A DNA stretch of 22,688 nucleotides from CAWUIO01 sp963922455 (GCA_963922455.1 CAWUIO010000105.1:1-22688); one strand, 5' to 3'. Counted from the first letter of the stretch, positions 7,691 through 15,523 are shown. Notes: generated by a model from the letters alone, not told the origin. Made by a program: numbers and translations.

Positions 7691-8038
7691 AGATCGTATA
7701 GTTCTGAGGTTAATAAATCAAACAGATTGCCCGCTAATTTAATTTTTTCCTCGGAAAATCAATTTAAAATGTATAAAAAGCCTATAAAACGATTTTTTTT
7801 CCAAGCTTTTCACCTGGTCGCATAAGCAAGGGGCTTCCCCGCGCATAAATAACCCTAGCAATAGATTCATTCTGTGCCCGCGCGGGTCGGGCTGTCACTA
7901 CTCGCTGCCTTTTCCCGCAAGGCCTACACGAGCTCAAACATGCCGTTCCATCCCTAAGCCAAGAAGAGCCAAATCTGGCCGTAGATCTCATTATTTTAGC
8001 ATATTTTGTAATTTAGAAATTCAAACCAATCTTGCATT
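7691..8038. other. Divergent intergenic region holding repeat copy 2
   Basis: About 350 bases between the divergent SMP-30 and hemB genes. A T-run (7793-7800) and AT-rich flanks surround repeat copy 2. The 78 bases after the repeat lead into hemB; I see only a poor match to the TAnnTTTG box there (TATTTTG near 8006), so I do not call a promoter. Confidence 0.6.
7830..7960 (+). repeat. Dispersed GC-rich element, copy 2
   Basis: A complete copy of 131 bp between the SMP-30 gene and hemB. Left arm GGGGCTTCCCCGCGC (7830-7844), a variable spacer, GCGCGGGTCGGGCTGTCACT with TACTCGCTGCC, and the conserved end containing CTCAAACATGCCGTTCC and ATCCCTAAGCC. Bases 7838-7844 pair with 7880-7886 (7 bp). 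With C in the left arm and T after GCGCGGG it belongs to the same subtype as copy 4. Confidence 0.85.
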
Positions 8039-9037
8039 ATGGATTCCAATCCAACCTATCCCCAGTCACACCGCCCCCGTCGCAACCGAAAGTCGCTTGC
8101 CGTACGGGGCATGGTACAAGAAAATTTTGTCAGGGCCGAAGATCTTATCTTCCCTTTATTCTTAATCGAAGGCCAGCAAGAAGCTCAAGAAGTAGCTTCC
8201 ATGCCAGGGATCTATCGCTATTCACCCGACCGGATTTTGTACGAAATAGAAGAATGCTTGGCCCTGGGTATCCAAAATTTTGCCCTATTCCCCAGCCTGG
8301 ATGACTCTCTTAAAGACCCTTTAGCGCGAGAAAGTTACAATCCTGAGGGCCTTTATCCCTACAGCATACGAGCCATCAAAAAACGCTTTCCAGAAACATG
8401 TCTCATCAGTGATGTAGCCATGGACCCATACAGTTCTGATGGGCACGATGGCATCGTAAAAGATGGCAAAATACTCAATGATGAAACCTTGGAGATATTG
8501 GCCAAGATGGCCCTCTGCCAAGCCGAATCAGGCATAGATATAGTAGCTCCTTCCGATATGATGGATGGCCGGGTTGGTTATTTGCGCGAAGCCCTAGATG
8601 CCAATGGCTTTGAGGAAGTATCCATTATGGCCTATACAGCCAAATATGCCAGTGCTTTTTATGGCCCCTTCCGAGACGCCCTGGATTCGGCCCCAAAATT
8701 TGGCGATAAAAAAACCTACCAAATGAATCCGGCCAATTCCCGGGAAGCCTTACTCGAGGCCCAACTCGATTATGAACAAGGAGCTGATTTTTTGATGGTT
8801 AAACCTGCCCTAGCCTACCTGGACATCATTCGGGATTTAAAGGCAGAGTTTCCTGTTCCTATTGCGGCTTATCAAGTGAGTGGAGAATATGCCATGATCA
8901 AAGCAGCCCAGCAAAAGGGCTGGCTAGACGGGCCTTCCACGATGCATGAATGCTTATTGAGTATCAAAAGGGCCGGGGCCGATGTAGTGTTAACTTACTT
9001 TGCTAAAGAATGGGCCCTTTCCCAGAAGGGGGATTAA
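8039..9037 (+). CDS. hemB: Delta-aminolevulinic acid dehydratase (porphobilinogen synthase)
   Basis: A full-length 332-aa HemB. It condenses two 5-aminolevulinate molecules to porphobilinogen in heme and tetrapyrrole synthesis, in the cytosol. The two active-site lysines are Lys202 (MAYTAKYASAFYGPFRDA) and Lys255 (FLMVKPALAYLDI, Schiff base). The metal segment reads DVAMDPYSSDGHDG (125-138): the three cysteines of zinc-type enzymes are replaced by Ala127, Asp129 and Asp137, which marks the zinc-independent, magnesium-responsive class. The ATG at 8039 gives the usual N-terminal arm with RPRRNRKS. Other heme genes are not nearby. Its stop codon overlaps that of the convergent transketolase gene by 4 bases overall, inside a hairpin. 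Confidence 0.97.
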   Translation: MDSNPTYPQSHRPRRNRKSLAVRGMVQENFVRAEDLIFPLFLIEGQQEAQEVASMPGIYRYSPDRILYEIEECLALGIQNFALFPSLDDSLKDPLARESYNPEGLYPYSIRAIKKRFPETCLISDVAMDPYSSDGHDGIVKDGKILNDETLEILAKMALCQAESGIDIVAPSDMMDGRVGYLREALDANGFEEVSIMAYTAKYASAFYGPFRDALDSAPKFGDKKTYQMNPANSREALLEAQLDYEQGADFLMVKPALAYLDIIRDLKAEFPVPIAAYQVSGEYAMIKAAQQKGWLDGPSTMHECLLSIKRAGADVVLTYFAKEWALSQKGD

Positions 9038-9046
9038 AAATCCCCC
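9028..9046. terminator. Hairpin containing both overlapping stop codons
   Basis: GGGGGATT (9028-9035) and AATCCCCC (9039-9046) form a perfect 8-bp stem with an AAA loop. The hemB stop (TAA, 9035-9037) and the stop of the convergent transketolase gene (minus strand, 9036-9034) both lie in it. It looks like a compact two-way terminator, although neither side has a strong T-tract. Confidence 0.55.
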
Positions 9047-9873
9047 AAAGTTTCTTCTAACTGATCAAGAGCCTGGGCCAATTGCTCGTCATTGGGGGCT
9101 ATTCCGTGCCATTTGTGGGAGCCCATCATAAAATCAACCCCTTGCCCCATGTGCGTCTGCATTAAAATCATGACCGGTTGCTCACGGCGGGTAAGGCCTT
9201 TGGCCAAAGTAAGCGTTCGGACCAACTCTTCCATATTATTTCCCTCTACCTCCAATACTTGCCAACCAAAAGACTTCCACTTAGCTTGTAAGTCCAGCAA
9301 AGACATCACTTCCTCCACGGGCCCGTCTATTTGCTGGCCATTCACATCAATGACCGCAATTAAATTATCCACTTTATGGTGGGCCGCAAACATAGCCGCC
9401 TCCCATATTTGGCCTTCCTGTTGCTCTCCATCCCCCATGAGTACGTAGACCAAAAACGCGTCCTGGTTTAACTTCTTGGTTAAGGCCGAACCGATAGCTA
9501 CCGACAATCCTTGCCCCAGCGAACCCGAGGCAATCCGAATCCCAGGCAACCCCTCTTCTGTCGCCGGATGGCCTTGAAGACGCGAGTTGATTTTTCGGAA
9601 GGTGTTTAGCTCGTTCAGTTCAAAAAACCCGGCCCGGGCCAAGGTACTATACCAAACCGGGGAAATATGACCATTAGAAAGAAAAAATAGATCTTCTCCT
9701 TTACCATCCATCTCAAAAGGGGTATTATGCCGGAGAATACGAAAGTACATGGCTACAAAAAACTCTGTACATCCCAAGGAACCCCCAGGATGTCCCGATT
9801 GGGCTTGATATACCATGCGAACAATGTCTCTTCTAACTTGGCTGGCAATGCGACTTAGTTCTTCCAACTCCAT
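9034..9873 (-). CDS. Transketolase, N-terminal (TPP-binding) subunit
   Basis: A 279-aa half-size transketolase. Motifs in order: HPGGSLGCTEFFVA (28-41), SNGHISPVWYS (66-76), ASGSLGQGLSVAIG (115-128) and the thiamine diphosphate motif GDGEQQEGQIWEAA (147-160) continuing to VIDVNGQ with Asn178 as the second metal ligand. This is the first half of a classical transketolase of about 660 aa; the second half (the pyrimidine-binding and C-terminal domains) must come from another gene. In split forms the partner usually sits directly downstream, but here the next gene is convergent hemB. It should act in the pentose phosphate pathway, or as part of a related two-subunit enzyme. It is preceded by bcp on the same strand, separated by a strong terminator, so it probably has its own promoter. 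Confidence 0.92.
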   Translation of the reverse strand: MELEELSRIASQVRRDIVRMVYQAQSGHPGGSLGCTEFFVAMYFRILRHNTPFEMDGKGEDLFFLSNGHISPVWYSTLARAGFFELNELNTFRKINSRLQGHPATEEGLPGIRIASGSLGQGLSVAIGSALTKKLNQDAFLVYVLMGDGEQQEGQIWEAAMFAAHHKVDNLIAVIDVNGQQIDGPVEEVMSLLDLQAKWKSFGWQVLEVEGNNMEELVRTLTLAKGLTRREQPVMILMQTHMGQGVDFMMGSHKWHGIAPNDEQLAQALDQLEETLGDF

Positions 9874-9915
9874 AGCAATGGGATTCTCAAATGTGGACTA
9901 GCTAGTTATAAAATT

Positions 9916-9948
9916 AACCCGACAAAAATATAGAATTTTTGCCGGGTT
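9916..9948 (-). terminator. Intrinsic terminator of bcp
   Basis: AACCCGACAAAAAT (9916-9929) and ATTTTTGCCGGGTT (9935-9948) pair at 13 of 14 positions around a 5-nt loop. On the minus strand the stem is followed by AATTTTATAA. It lies between the end of bcp and the start of the transketolase gene, so it should end bcp transcripts. Confidence 0.8.
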
Positions 9949-10019
9949 CGTGATTTGGTATAGATAATTTTATACTCCTCCCCTAAAATTCATCGAAATA
10001 TCCAATCGATAAATCTAGC

Positions 10020-10469
10020 TTACTTCAAAATCTGGGCTGTGTGGGCGGCCGTTTTTACCTTACCGATGATCTCTTCAATCCTACCATCTTCTCCAATCAA
10101 GAACGTGGTACGGACGATACCCATGTACGTCTTACCGTACATAGACTTTTCTTTCCATACGCCATACTGTTGTACCACCTCTTGCTCTGTATCCGCTACC
10201 AAGGGAAAAGGAAGTTCAAATTTGGTGATAAATTTCTGGTGAGATTTTTCATCATCGGTACTTACACCGATCACCTGGTAACCCGCATCTAATAACTCTT
10301 GATGATGATCTCTTAAGTTACAAGCTTGCGCCGTACATCCTTTCGTATTGTCGCGAGGGTAAAAATAAAGCACTACTTTTTTACCAGCATAGTCTGCCAA
10401 TTTGATCGGATCTCCATTTTGGTCTCTTCCTTCAAACATCGGAGCCGGATCACCCACTTTAAGTTCCAT
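10020..10469 (-). CDS. bcp: Thioredoxin-dependent thiol peroxidase (Bcp/PrxQ)
   Basis: A complete 149-aa peroxiredoxin of the Bcp/PrxQ class that reduces hydrogen peroxide and organic hydroperoxides in the cytosol with electrons from thioredoxin. YFYPRDNTKGCTAQACNLRD (35-54) holds the peroxidatic Cys45 and the resolving Cys50, the same positions and spacing as in E. coli Bcp. Pro38 and Thr42 of the PxxxTxxC active site are present. VRTTFLIGEDGRI near the C-terminus is the usual Arg-containing strand. It is transcribed away from aceK across a 147-bp region and ends at a strong intrinsic terminator. Confidence 0.96.
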   Translation of the reverse strand: MELKVGDPAPMFEGRDQNGDPIKLADYAGKKVVLYFYPRDNTKGCTAQACNLRDHHQELLDAGYQVIGVSTDDEKSHQKFITKFELPFPLVADTEQEVVQQYGVWKEKSMYGKTYMGIVRTTFLIGEDGRIEEIIGKVKTAAHTAQILK

Positions 10470-10483
10470 ATTTTTAGAATTAA

Positions 10484-10512
10484 AAAATGTATTGAATAAT
10501 AAAAAAAAAACA
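10484..10512 (-). promoter_or_regulatory. Candidate bcp promoter
   Basis: On the minus strand TTG (10512-10510) is followed after 18 bases, including a run of A:T pairs, by TACATTTT (10491-10484), one mismatch from TAnnTTTG. The start of transcription would be about 8 bases before the bcp ATG. Pattern match only. Confidence 0.35.
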
Positions 10513-10574
10513 ATAACTTATGTGTAAAGTTCAACAAGAAAATGATTCTTACCGCAATAACTGCAGTTTCTAAG

Positions 10575-10589
10575 AATTACTGAGTAATT
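10575..10589. promoter_or_regulatory. Perfect palindrome upstream of aceK
   Basis: AATTACT-G-AGTAATT is a perfect 7-1-7 palindrome ending 27 bases before the aceK ATG. A wider inverted pair, ATTCTTA (10544-10550) and TAAGAAT (10571-10577), overlaps it. Suitable as an operator in the bcp-aceK divergent region; no regulator is identified. Confidence 0.4.
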
Positions 10590-10616
10590 ATAACCCTCAC
10601 AAAAGCCCAATGTTTT

Positions 10617-12362
10617 ATGTCAGATGCCAAGCCCCCCTTAAATACTACCTACAATGCGGAGGAAATTGCCGGGCAAATATTTGATGGCTTCCTTAAATTT
10701 TGGATTGATTTCAAAACGGTCACCTCCCGGGCCGAATTTCATTTCAGAAATAAAGACTGGGCCGGAATCCAATCAGACACCCGGGACCGTCTCCATTTGT
10801 ACATGAACAAAGTACAACAACTCTCCAAACTGCTTCGTGATAAGCTCGGGCAAGATCGGCACAATGAAGAACTTTGGCATCATATCAAAGGAGTTTTTAC
10901 CGGAACCATCCGTAACTACCGTGCTTTTGAAGTAGCCGAAACCTTTTATAACTCGGTATGCCGTAAGGTATTTTACCCCATGGGTATAAACCCCCACATC
11001 ATGTTCGTGACTACAGGTGAGCGTCCTAATGCCTTGCACTCCGAAGAAACTATCTATCGAAGTTACTCCGTAGACTCCATGCTAGGCTATGAAATTAAAG
11101 CGATCTTAGAAGACTTTCAACTCCCATGCCCCTTTGAGAACCTAGAGCGGGACATCCTGTGTATCCAGCGCAAAGTAAAATCCATGGGCCTAAAAGGCGT
11201 ACAAGCCCGTTTAGATGTTATTAAAACCCCCTTTTACCGTAACAAAGCGGCTTACCTTATCGGAAGGGTACAATATGATGAGGTTACCATCCCCGTGGTG
11301 ATGCCTATTTTGAATGGTGAACACGGGCTTTATGTAGACGCCCTTTTAATCGATTCGGATGAAGTTTCCAAAGTCTTTGGGTTTACCCGCTCCTACTTTA
11401 TGGTCCAAGTAGAAGTCCCTTCCGAACTCGTGCAGTTTTTAAAAACCCTCATGCCTCTCAAAAGCTTGGGTGAGCTGTACAACTCTATCGGCTTTAATAA
11501 ACACGGTAAAACGCAGTTTTACCGGGACTTCCTAAAACATATGGAGCAATCCGATGACCAATTTGTCATTGCTCCCGGTATTCGTGGTATGGTTATGAGT
11601 GTTTTTACCCTTCCTTCCTATAATATTGTGTTCAAACTGATGAAAGATCGATTTGACCCTCCCAAAAGCATCAACCACGAAACCGTTAAAGCCAAATATC
11701 AATTGGTAAAAGAACACGACCGGGTAGGAAGAATGGCCGACACCCACGAATTTAATTACTTTGAGTTTGAACGCTACCGTTTTGCCGACGAGCTCTTGGA
11801 AGAGCTTCTCCGCTTGGCCCCCTCCATTGTAAGTATTCAAGGATCAAAGGTTATCATCAAACACCTCTATACCGAGCGTAAAATGATCCCTTTAAACATT
11901 TATTTGGAGCAAGCGACTCCCGAGCAGGCCCGGAAAGCTATAGATCAATACGGAAATGCCATTCGAGAACTGGCCACGGCCAATATTTTCCCAGGTGACA
12001 TGCTCTTAAAAAACTTTGGGGTTACCCGGCATGGCAGGGTCGTGTTTTACGATTATGACGAAATCAGTTTACTAACCGACTGCAACTTCCGGGTAATCCC
12101 TGAGCCGCGTAATTATGAGGAGGAAATGTCGTCTGAACCCTGGTATTCGGTGGGCCCTCACGATGTATTCCCAGAAGAGTTTCGCAATTTTCTGGTAGGA
12201 AACCGGGAAGCTCGGAATTATTTTTTTGATAAGCACAGTTACCTATTTGAAGCTTCTTTTTGGAAGCAAATGCAAAAACGAATACGGCAAGGGGAAATTG
12301 AAGATTTTTATCCCTATGAAAATCGTTTCCCAGCCCATTGTAATGATCACAACATATTTTAG
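10617..12362 (+). CDS. aceK: Isocitrate dehydrogenase kinase/phosphatase
   Basis: A complete 581-aa AceK (578 aa in E. coli). One active site both phosphorylates and dephosphorylates isocitrate dehydrogenase, setting the split between the TCA cycle and the glyoxylate bypass. The ATP-binding segment APGIRGMVMSVFTLPSYN (319-336) is followed by Lys340 in FKLMKDRF. Asp375 lies in DRVGRMADT, Asp461 in NIFPGDMLLKNFG and Asp479 in FYDYDE. These correspond, with a constant offset of four, to Lys336, Asp371, Asp457 and Asp475 of the E. coli enzyme, so both activities should be kept. Neither icd nor aceA/aceB is in the window. A hydrolase-OsmC fusion gene begins 14 bases after the stop, probably in the same operon. 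The leader carries a perfect palindrome. Confidence 0.97.
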   Translation: MSDAKPPLNTTYNAEEIAGQIFDGFLKFWIDFKTVTSRAEFHFRNKDWAGIQSDTRDRLHLYMNKVQQLSKLLRDKLGQDRHNEELWHHIKGVFTGTIRNYRAFEVAETFYNSVCRKVFYPMGINPHIMFVTTGERPNALHSEETIYRSYSVDSMLGYEIKAILEDFQLPCPFENLERDILCIQRKVKSMGLKGVQARLDVIKTPFYRNKAAYLIGRVQYDEVTIPVVMPILNGEHGLYVDALLIDSDEVSKVFGFTRSYFMVQVEVPSELVQFLKTLMPLKSLGELYNSIGFNKHGKTQFYRDFLKHMEQSDDQFVIAPGIRGMVMSVFTLPSYNIVFKLMKDRFDPPKSINHETVKAKYQLVKEHDRVGRMADTHEFNYFEFERYRFADELLEELLRLAPSIVSIQGSKVIIKHLYTERKMIPLNIYLEQATPEQARKAIDQYGNAIRELATANIFPGDMLLKNFGVTRHGRVVFYDYDEISLLTDCNFRVIPEPRNYEEEMSSEPWYSVGPHDVFPEEFRNFLVGNREARNYFFDKHSYLFEASFWKQMQKRIRQGEIEDFYPYENRFPAHCNDHNIF

Positions 12363-12376
12363 AGCATTTTTTGAGT

Positions 12377-13600
12377 ATGAAAACAATCCGAGTGCAATTT
12401 CAAAACGCCCAAGGTTACCAACTATCTGCCCGTCTCGAGTTACCCGTAGATAGCCAACCGCATAACTGGGCCGTATTTGCCCATTGCTTTACTTGTAATA
12501 AAAACTTGACCGCCATCCGCAACATCAGCCAAGCCTTGACACATCGAGGATTTGCCTTACTTCGCTTTGATTTTACAGGCCTAGGGGATAGTGAAGGGGA
12601 TTTTGCCGACACCAATTTTACTTCTAATGTAGAAGACTTGATGGCGGCGGCTAAGTTTATGGAAGAAAACTACCAAGCCCCTAGCTTATTGATAGGTCAC
12701 TCCTTGGGTGGAGCAGCCGTCTTGGTGGCCAAAAACCGGATTCCCAGTGTGCAGGCCGTAGCTACCATTGGGGCGCCCTATGACCCACAACACGTCTCCC
12801 ACCTGCTCAAAAGTGCCGAATCGGAAATCATAGAGAAAGGGATTGCCGACGTAAACATTGGGGGGCGAAACTTTACGATCAAAAAAGAATTTCTTGAAGA
12901 TATTGCCTCCATCGAGTCCCGTCAGTTGATTCAAAACCTAAGCGCGGCGCTTTTGGTACTACACTCCCCCCAAGATCAAACGGTGGGTATCGAAAATGCC
13001 ACCTCCATTTACAAAGCAGCCCAACAACCTCGAAGTTTTATTTCCTTAGATGGAGCCGATCACCTGATGAGCAATAAGGCCGATTCAAAATATGTTGGGG
13101 AAGTGATTGCCGCCTGGGCTGGCCGCTATGTCGAAATACCCGATCCCGAAAATGAAGACCAAATCACCGATACCGACCACCAAGTCGTGACCCAAACCGG
13201 GGCCGAAGGCTATACCACCGAAATCAAAGCCGGACGCCATCGTCTTACCGGAGATGAGCCCGCTACGGTAGGAGGAGCCGATTTAGGCCCCACGCCTTAC
13301 GATTTTCTCTCGGTTGCGCTCGGTACCTGCACCGGTATGACCCTCCGTATGTATGCCGATCGTAAAGAGTGGGACTTGCAACAAGTACGGGTACACCTTA
13401 ACCATCAAAAAGTGCACGCCAAAGACTGCGCCGACTGTGAAGCAAAAGTGGGCAAAGTGGATGAGATTGTGCGAGAAATTGAGCTAGAGGGTAACCTGAC
13501 CGAAGAACAAACCCAACGCTTAATGGAAATTGCCGACCGTTGTCCGGTACACCGCACCTTACACGCTGAAGTAAAAGTACGCACTACCTTAAAAAAATAA
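12377..13600 (+). CDS. Alpha/beta-hydrolase fused to OsmC-family domain
   Basis: A 407-aa fusion; the ATG at 12377 is preferred to a TTG two codons upstream. Residues 1 to about 250 are an alpha/beta hydrolase: oxyanion-region FAHCFTCNK (34-42), nucleophile elbow IGHSLGGAA with Ser109, acid Asp200 in SPQDQT and His229 in DGADHLMS. Residues from about 265 are an OsmC/Ohr-type domain with Cys318 in ALGTCTGMTLRMYADRK and Cys389 in DRCPVHRTL, the pair that reduces organic hydroperoxides in OsmC proteins. This two-domain layout is known in many bacteria, but its substrate is not. It might hydrolyse an ester or acyl group and deal with a peroxide on the same molecule (inference). It starts 14 bases after aceK and runs into repeat copy 3. 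Confidence 0.93.
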   Translation: MKTIRVQFQNAQGYQLSARLELPVDSQPHNWAVFAHCFTCNKNLTAIRNISQALTHRGFALLRFDFTGLGDSEGDFADTNFTSNVEDLMAAAKFMEENYQAPSLLIGHSLGGAAVLVAKNRIPSVQAVATIGAPYDPQHVSHLLKSAESEIIEKGIADVNIGGRNFTIKKEFLEDIASIESRQLIQNLSAALLVLHSPQDQTVGIENATSIYKAAQQPRSFISLDGADHLMSNKADSKYVGEVIAAWAGRYVEIPDPENEDQITDTDHQVVTQTGAEGYTTEIKAGRHRLTGDEPATVGGADLGPTPYDFLSVALGTCTGMTLRMYADRKEWDLQQVRVHLNHQKVHAKDCADCEAKVGKVDEIVREIELEGNLTEEQTQRLMEIADRCPVHRTLHAEVKVRTTLKK

Positions 13601-13617
13601 GGATCAAAACATTTCCT

Positions 13618-13746
13618 GGGGCTTGCCCGCGCTAGTAAAGTTGTTTATAAAAATACCTTCCTACCAGCGCGGGCCGGGCTTTCACTACTCGCTGCCATTC
13701 CCCTCAGCCCCCTACGAGCTCAAACAGGCCGTTCAATCCCTAAGCC
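13618..13746 (+). repeat. Dispersed GC-rich element, copy 3
   Basis: A complete copy of 129 bp starting 17 bases after the hydrolase-OsmC stop codon. Left arm GGGGCTTGCCCGCGCT, spacer, AGCGCGGGCCGGGCTTTCAC with TACTCGCTGCC, then CTCAAACAGGCCGTTC and AATCCCTAAGCC. Bases 13625-13633 pair with 13666-13674 (9 bp, the longest stem among the copies). It may also act as the transcript end of the aceK operon. Confidence 0.88.
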
Positions 13747-14166
13747 AATCCCAAGTTTTCTTGCTCTTTTATTGGCGTTCTGTTCTCTGTTCCCTCATTT
13801 TTTCCATCTTGCATCCCGTCTAACAAGCTAAATAATGTTAGAGAACCTACGCGTCTTCTATTTTATGGTTAATATTGTTATGCGAAGGGTCCGTATATAA
13901 CTTTTACTCGCTTTCGTAGGGCATTCAATCAAGGGCTTTCGGTAAGTATCCATGATTTTATTTAATGCCACACCTGGCTCTAGCTATTTCCTCACAAGAT
14001 CAAAACCCAAATGTATTCGCAGGATGAGGCATCCTTTATCGTAATTCCAGCATGGTAGAGAGGCTAGACCTCACTATCATTAGGCTCTGAGTGATATAGA
14101 AGCTAAAGAGCTTCCTTGGGCCCTCAGAACTTTTTCTAGATCTTCTATCCAAATACACATACAAGC
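13747..14166. other. Intergenic region upstream of unrecognised 441-aa gene
   Basis: About 420 bases with no credible gene. Two small perfect hairpins are present: AGGATG-AGG-CATCCT (14021-14035) and GAAGCT-AAAG-AGCTTC (14099-14114), the second 53 bases before the ATG. No clear promoter match was found. The length and the hairpins suggest a structured leader or separate regulation of the downstream gene. Confidence 0.5.
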
Positions 14167-15492
14167 ATGGCAAAACTAGTTTTCAAGCCGGGAGGCACAG
14201 TGCGTCTTCAAGATCTTACCGCAGACAATGCACCAGAACTACAACACGAAAAGTACATTTTAGTCTATCTCAAAAACCTAAACATCTCCCGCTTACTATC
14301 GCGAGATCGACTAAAAGGCAAAAGACAGGGACTACTCGGCTTAAATTTTGGAGCCCAGGCTAGCACCCTAAGTTGGGAAGCCGAAAAAGAAAAACGAGGG
14401 GGGGAAATACTTAATCCGGAGAAATTGAGCAACCAGCTACTCTATTTTGGCTATAATAATAGCCTTTTAGAAATCGAAGCCCAATTGATTGAGGTAGATA
14501 AGCAGGCCAAGGGGAAGGATAAAAACGAAATGATCATGTCTTCGGTAGCCAAATCGGCCCTTTTGGTACCCAATATTGGCACCATACTCTCCTCAGGATT
14601 GGAAGCATTTAAGAGTTTATTCAAGTTTGTGCATCGTCGAGATAATGACACCGAAATTAATTTTCAAGGAGCGCTGGCCAATGTAGCCAAGGCAGGAGTT
14701 CCTAAGCTTCCTAATTTACACCCTCTCAAATCGGGCAGGTATAGCATTGATCGAGTGGGTGAGGATGGAGAGCAGCAAGTAAGCATCGAGTTTGAGGTTT
14801 TGGAGGCCAATCCGGTGAAGGCCGGCGACCCCCGAGAAAAGCATAAATTCCCTCGTATGTTGGTCATGCTGGAAGAACTGCAAATTGCTCCCACGGGCCG
14901 CAATAAAAATGACATTTTTAAATTTGATTCAAGCTTTGGTTTTGGCAGACAGGCCAAATCAGAAAGCTTCCAAATTGACTTAGATGATGGCAAGCTTGAT
15001 GGAGAAAACGTCTTGGGTGTGCAGTATAAAATCCTATATGCTGGCGATTGGCATTTTGGCACCCCATTCCGTATAAGTATGGCTTTTATCAAACAAAAAG
15101 ATGTGGGCTTATTCCAAAATGTACTCAAAAGCTCAAGTGACCTGATTAGCCAATTTGCCGACGATCGGGAAGAACGGGATATGTATAGAAATATGGGTAA
15201 AGCAGGGCAGTCATTTACTTCCTTTGCCTTTGAATTTCTTCCCAATACCCAACACATCGGGGTTCAGAGTGGGATTCTACTGGGTGAAGACAATGTGAAA
15301 GGGACTACTTTGGAAGCAGCCCATATGAACCGGGCCCTGGGGAATGGCTTGCATATTTTAAATGAATCGGATGAATGGCAGGATATTGCGATGACTTTTA
15401 CCAATGAGGATGCAGGCAATGTCCATTTAAAATTGAAAGTAAAAAAATTACGGCACCCCTCGGATACTTCCCAGTCTGGAATAATTGCTTAA
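14167..15492 (+). CDS. Unrecognised 441-aa protein, possibly two related halves
   Basis: A clean 441-aa reading frame with no signal peptide. I recognise no family. The N-terminal half has a strand-like EKYILVYLKNLNISRLL (29-45), a Lys/Arg-rich loop, another strand LLEIEAQLIEVDK, a Ser/Ala-rich hydrophobic stretch about 125-153 (SALLVPNIGTILSSGLEAF) and a strand pair GRYSIDRV / QVSIEFEVLEA. The C-terminal half repeats this order: FPRMLVMLEELQIA, PFRISMAFIKQKD, a helix-like NVLKSSSDLISQFADD and a final VHLKLKVKKL. This hints at two copies of a beta-rich domain, each with a helical insert (inference). It stands alone between inverted repeat copies 3 and 4 and ends at a strong hairpin. It probably stays in the cytosol. 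Confidence 0.8.
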   Translation: MAKLVFKPGGTVRLQDLTADNAPELQHEKYILVYLKNLNISRLLSRDRLKGKRQGLLGLNFGAQASTLSWEAEKEKRGGEILNPEKLSNQLLYFGYNNSLLEIEAQLIEVDKQAKGKDKNEMIMSSVAKSALLVPNIGTILSSGLEAFKSLFKFVHRRDNDTEINFQGALANVAKAGVPKLPNLHPLKSGRYSIDRVGEDGEQQVSIEFEVLEANPVKAGDPREKHKFPRMLVMLEELQIAPTGRNKNDIFKFDSSFGFGRQAKSESFQIDLDDGKLDGENVLGVQYKILYAGDWHFGTPFRISMAFIKQKDVGLFQNVLKSSSDLISQFADDREERDMYRNMGKAGQSFTSFAFEFLPNTQHIGVQSGILLGEDNVKGTTLEAAHMNRALGNGLHILNESDEWQDIAMTFTNEDAGNVHLKLKVKKLRHPSDTSQSGIIA

Positions 15493-15497
15493 ACGGA

Positions 15498-15523
15498 AGA
15501 GGAAGGCAGGGCTGCCTTCCTCT
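15498..15523. terminator. Perfect 12-bp hairpin after the 441-aa gene
   Basis: AGAGGAAGGCAG (15498-15509) and CTGCCTTCCTCT (15512-15523) are perfectly complementary and begin 6 bases after the stop codon. The tail is CTAATACCC rather than a T-run, so it may be a weak intrinsic terminator or an mRNA 3'-end stabiliser. Confidence 0.6.

Noticed and set aside
7782..7991. 69-codon minus-strand reading frame over repeat copy 2
   Set aside because: It consists of the GC-rich repeat element, which stays open by composition; the repeat copies have no conserved reading frame.
9923..9941. TATTTTTG, an exact TAnnTTTG box, on the minus strand upstream of the transketolase gene
   Set aside because: It lies within the arm of the bcp terminator hairpin and has no TTTG partner at the right distance, so the match may be chance.
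13623..13823. 66-codon plus-strand reading frame over repeat copy 3
   Set aside because: Same reason as above; the frame is not shared with the other copies.
14664..15257. 197-codon minus-strand reading frame inside the 441-aa gene
   Set aside because: Ser/Leu/Cys-rich product typical of an antisense shadow; the plus-strand frame is longer, ends at a strong hairpin and has better protein-like character.
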